A stretch of DNA of 64,000 bases from Brachionus plicatilis (Eukaryota > Rotifera > Eurotatoria > Ploima > Brachionidae), in contig QEOQ01000246.1 of NCBI GenBank assembly GCA_010279815.1, positions 504,662 through 568,661 on the forward strand, read 5' to 3'. Positions 60,695 to 64,000 of this stretch are shown piece by piece (position 1 is the stretch's first letter; every line of letters begins with the position of its first letter). A program made the position numbers and the translations under genes. The notes under the pieces are model-generated. The model did not search any database, had not been told where the DNA came from, and worked only from the letters and a program-made list of their open reading frames with translations.

Positions 60695-63126
60695 CTACTG
60701 AGGCTCAGCAGATTCAGTGTGATCACTAGATGCTGACATGTTTTGTGACTCGTTCACAGTGTCTATTTCACCATCTGATTTTTGCTCATTACTGGGCTCA
60801 TCGTCATATAAAGACGGCTTGACTTGAATTGGTTGAATTTTTGGATTGTTTAGCAAGACTGATCTTGGTGGTAAAACAACACCATCGTGTGAAGACTGTT
60901 TAGGTGATTTGCTTTCAGATTGAATAACAGTGTCTTTCCTCAGCTCAAAATGTTCAATTTCTTCATCATCTTCTTTGTTTTTTTCTAAATTTTTGGCAAT
61001 TTTCTCCTTCAATTCGGCTTCTTCCTGTTCCATCTTGAGCTTTTTGGCCTGTTCAAGATCAGCTTCCTCGGCTTGTCGTTTCTGAATTTCCTCTTCAATT
61101 TGTTTCTGTCTATTTTCGTTCTCTTCTTGTTCTACTTTATCTTTAACCCGATTGAAAAGCTCTTCCAAAAGCCGCATGGACTCGAGTTTCCGTTGAGCGA
61201 TCAGGATTTTTCTCTCTTCCAAGGCAATTTTTTGCTCGAGCTTTTTCTCTTCTTCCTGTTGCTTTTTGGCCAGTCGTTTCTGACGGCGCGCTTCTTCTCG
61301 TTCACGTCTCCTCTGTTCTTTAGACTTTTCATCCATACCAGCTTTTCGATCATCGTCATCTTCGATCGAATCGTCCAGCATTGCCTTGTAGCTTAAAAAT
61401 GTTTTAAAAAATATAAAATTAGACTTCCGCGGAATTCCGACAAGGATCCGCGGTAATTTCGCGGTTACTTTGTCAATTCTTTTTGCTTATTTTCTCTTTC
61501 TTTTTCTCTTTCAATTGTTGCATTGCGAATTTTTTCTATTTCAATGGCCTTTAATTTATCAATTTCTCTTTTTTTTATTTCCCTGTCACTCAAATGCTTA
61601 GTTCGATCAAAGTCTATCTTTAATATTAATTATTAAAAAATTGATTCTTTTTAAAATTTTTGGATTAGAAAAAAATAAAAGCTATAATCAAAAAACAAAA
61701 AAAAATTTATTCAAATTATTAAATAGATTTTATTTTTAGTTTAAAAATTTTTTTTTTTAAAAATCAATAAATTTTTTTTTTGATTAAAATTTTCATTTTT
61801 TTAACTAAAAATTTTAATAAGAATTAATTAAAATTATTAGTTTAAAAAAAATAAAAATTTAATCAAAAAAAAGGAAAATAATTTGAATTCGAATTATTAA
61901 AAATATATTTTTTTAACTTCTTAGTTTTAAAAAAATTAAATTATTTTTTAAATATTTTAACATGGGGTCGATGGTTGCTTATGCGTGCACTAAAACCTTA
62001 GATTCAAAAGTTATACCACCAACTATCTCTCAAAAGTAATAAACCCTAATTTAAAAAAAAAATGAAAAAAATTTAATTTGAATTATTAAAAAAATATTAT
62101 TTTTTAACTTCTTAATTTAAAAACAAATATGATATTGATTAATAAAATATAGGTTTAAAAATTTAAAATTAAATTTTAATCTTATTTTTTGCTTTTTGAT
62201 TGGAAATGAAATTCTTAATTTTAAATTGAATTTTTTTTGAAAAAAAAAAGCTAATTACACGAATGTTGGCAGTGAAAGCATTTTTTTGGTCATCAATGTG
62301 TAAAAGTTTCATACCACGAAAAGTATCCATTGCTTTAACAAATCCAATGTAGTCCTTGTATTGAATATAGGCCTCAAAGGTTGGCAAGTTAAGCATTCCC
62401 GTTGAGGTCAATACTTCAATGGCCGGTTGGCGTCTTAACTGAGTGAAACAATTATTTAATATTGGCACATCTATTAGGCGTATTTCTCCGAAAATTGAAA
62501 AAATTTCTCTTAAAACATGTTCACTTGGTTTTATGAGCATTAGGTCTGTGCCGGGTGAGTACATTTTTTTATCTGCAAACCATTTACATGGCAAATCAGT
62601 CAAGTGAATGGTGTCTGCTCGTTCACCAGGCTTTAGTTCATCATTAGGAATGATCGAGTCTTTGAAAAATGAGTCCCAGTCATGCCGATTGGGATAAACA
62701 ATTTTTGCCTCGGCTGCACGGACCTTCAGAACGTCAACATAAGAGCTCAGTTTTATTGTAACATTTTCTAATTTTGATAATAAATTTTTAAAAGAGGACT
62801 TATTTTCTACTTCTCCTTCTAGACGAATAAATTCCAATGATGATTTTATGACTCGTAAGTAGATAAATTGGTCTGGTAGTATGAGCTGTTTTAGTTTATC
62901 CACTATTTCTGGGAATGAGATTGTTTGGCCAGCATTCTTGTTTGATGGCAATTGAATTGTGATGTTTAACCGAGCAATTGGTTTTATATAAATGCCCTTT
63001 TTTATTTTTTATTTTTTATTTTATTTATAAATTTCAATAAATTACATAATTTTCACAGAGTTCGATTTTTTCGGATATGTCGTGGCATTCGGCTAAGACT
63101 GGTGGAGGTTGTATAGATGTGTTCAT
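60695..63126 (-). CDS. AKAP17A: A-kinase anchor protein 17A (XE7) homolog
   Basis: In vertebrates a nuclear-speckle protein that binds protein kinase A regulatory subunits and influences pre-mRNA splicing. Four phase-consistent exons: 63126-63046, 62996-62259, 61617-61469, 61391-60695; 554 residues. Conserved blocks: CHDISEKIELCENYGIYIKP at the start, EFIRLEGEVENKSSFKNLL, LKVRAAEAKI..RHDWDSFF, RADTIHLTDLPCKWFADKK opening an RRM-like domain, VLREIFSIFGEIRLIDVPIL and LPTFEAYIQYKDY. FDRTKHLSDREIKKREIDKL and a long coiled coil follow (LEQKIALEERKILIAQRKLE, LLEELFNR). The C terminus is acidic and Ser-rich; the long RS-rich tail of the human protein is missing. The first exon follows TTTTTAG, a possible trans-splice site. 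Two separate ORFs, at 62169-62951 and 60695-61381, are parts of this one gene. Confidence 0.9.
61618..62258 (-). other. AKAP17A intron 2
   Basis: A 641-base intron, long for this gene and made of repeated A/T words. A patch with normal composition at about 61955-62045 (CATGGGGTCGATGGTTGC ... CCACCAACTATCTCTC) is not coding in a supported frame. Confidence 0.5.
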
Positions 63127-63859
63127 AACTCTAAAAATTAAAAATTAATATTTTAATTCTTTGAAAAAAAATTTAAATAAATTGTTTAAAATTTTTTCAG
63201 AAAAATCTAATAAAATAATCTCAAAAAATGATATGATAATATTTTTTTAAATTTTTGTGTTCTTAGCACAGCTGTTTTGGTCACATTTTACAAAAATTTT
63301 AAAGTTGATTTTAAAATTCTGTTCAATGAAAGAGTCTAAAATTGTAGAATAATAAGAAAACTCGGTAAGTTATGATTTTTAAGAATTATTTATTTTAAAT
63401 AGGGTTGTTTAAGAATGATTAAAATTTCAACCTTTAAATATTAAATAAAATTTTAAAATCATTATATTTTGATTCAACTACATTAAGTTGCTTTTATATA
63501 TTGTTGCCTTTTTTCTCTCTAAGGCGTTCACTGAAATAAAAAATATTATATCTTTTTAAATAACTTTTTTTTTTAATTTTTCAGCAAATAAAAAATTTAA
63601 GTAATTAAAATGAGGAGTTTAAATATAATTTGTAATTTAAAAAAAAAAGATTTTCTCTCTTTGTAACCGTTGTATTCTTTAAAACTTATTTAAAAAAAAT
63701 GAACAACTTCCTTTAAAGTTTAATTGTTCTATTGACAAATTTTAAAGAATGGTATTCAACTCTCAAAATATCTTAATAAAATTATTAAATTTTTTTAAAA
63801 ATATAACTCTCTGATAAAAAATTATTATGAATATTTTTATTATTTATTAATCATTTTGA
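63127..63859. other. upstream of AKAP17A
   Basis: AT-rich, no gene recognised. A promoter for the AKAP17A-uL30m pair would be expected here or further right. Confidence 0.4.
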
Positions 63860-63977
63860 GGGTCTCCCCCAAGGTATTTCCATGGTCAAATATACGTGAC
63901 CACTGTTGGTCACCAATGAGAGAAATTGAATTGGTCACATATTTCGTGACCGCTTGGTCACCTATTGGGGGAGACCC
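63860..63977. mobile_element. 118-base MITE with GGGTCTCCCCCAA ends and 8-base duplication
   Basis: GGGTCTCCCCCAA at 63860-63872 is inverted at the right end (TTGGGGGAGACCC, to 63977). CATTTTGA flanks both sides (63852-63859 and 63978-63985), a perfect 8-base target duplication. Inside, GGTCA/TGACC half-sites repeat at least six times in both orientations (GTGACCACTGTTGGTCACC). It is GC-richer than the surroundings. Confidence 0.9.
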
Positions 63978-64000
63978 CATTTTGATTTATTTATTCATAA

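Noticed and set aside
62169..62951. Stand-alone 260-residue gene
   Set aside because: The last 30 codons run into intron sequence. Proper splicing joins it with three other exons as AKAP17A, and its apparent start is TTG rather than ATG.

Overview
The window is animal nuclear DNA: strongly AT-rich, with introns, GT-AG splice sites, LINE-type retrotransposons, and an assembly gap of 69 Ns (28319-28387). The most diagnostic gene is a chitin synthase carrying an N-terminal myosin motor, an arrangement known in fungi and in spiralian animals (molluscs, brachiopods, rotifers and relatives). With an achaete-scute bHLH gene, AKAP17A, ZDHHC16 and mitochondrial uL30m, the best guess is a spiralian, most likely a monogonont rotifer such as Brachionus. 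This is inference; no species marker is visible.

Layout. 1-80 is the 3' end of a malic enzyme. 392-3778 holds terminal-inverted-repeat elements, a decayed reverse-strand malic-enzyme fragment, an LTR-retrotransposon remnant and a large palindrome. 4609-7854 is a second malic enzyme on the + strand with an in-frame TAA near its end and a LINE fragment in its large intron. 10330-29819 is the 12-exon myosin-chitin synthase (+, 2720 residues by my exon model). Its last intron carries a three-layer nest of transposable elements and the gap. 30-42 kb is a repeat graveyard (hAT-like MITEs, LINE pieces) with two tentative small multi-exon genes. 42421-43392 is an achaete-scute bHLH gene (-). 43.4-50.8 kb is nearly empty. 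50837-52916 holds a small one-helix membrane protein and a mucin-like EGF transmembrane protein (+). 54.7-63.1 kb is a compact minus-strand block: ZDHHC16 then RNA polymerase I subunit RPA49, and AKAP17A then mitochondrial uL30m.

How the genes relate. No single pathway unites the window. The two minus-strand pairs are spaced only 127 and 172 bases apart, and the downstream gene of each pair has a 3' splice-acceptor-like AG at or two bases before its ATG. That fits spliced-leader trans-splicing of polycistronic transcripts, which is known in rotifers. The two malic enzymes are tandem paralogs whose last 79 visible bases are identical. Coding exons, above all the large chitin synthase exons, stand out as GC-rich islands in AT-rich DNA.

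Exon boundaries were read by eye from splice signals, frame continuity and remembered family motifs. No search or alignment was run.
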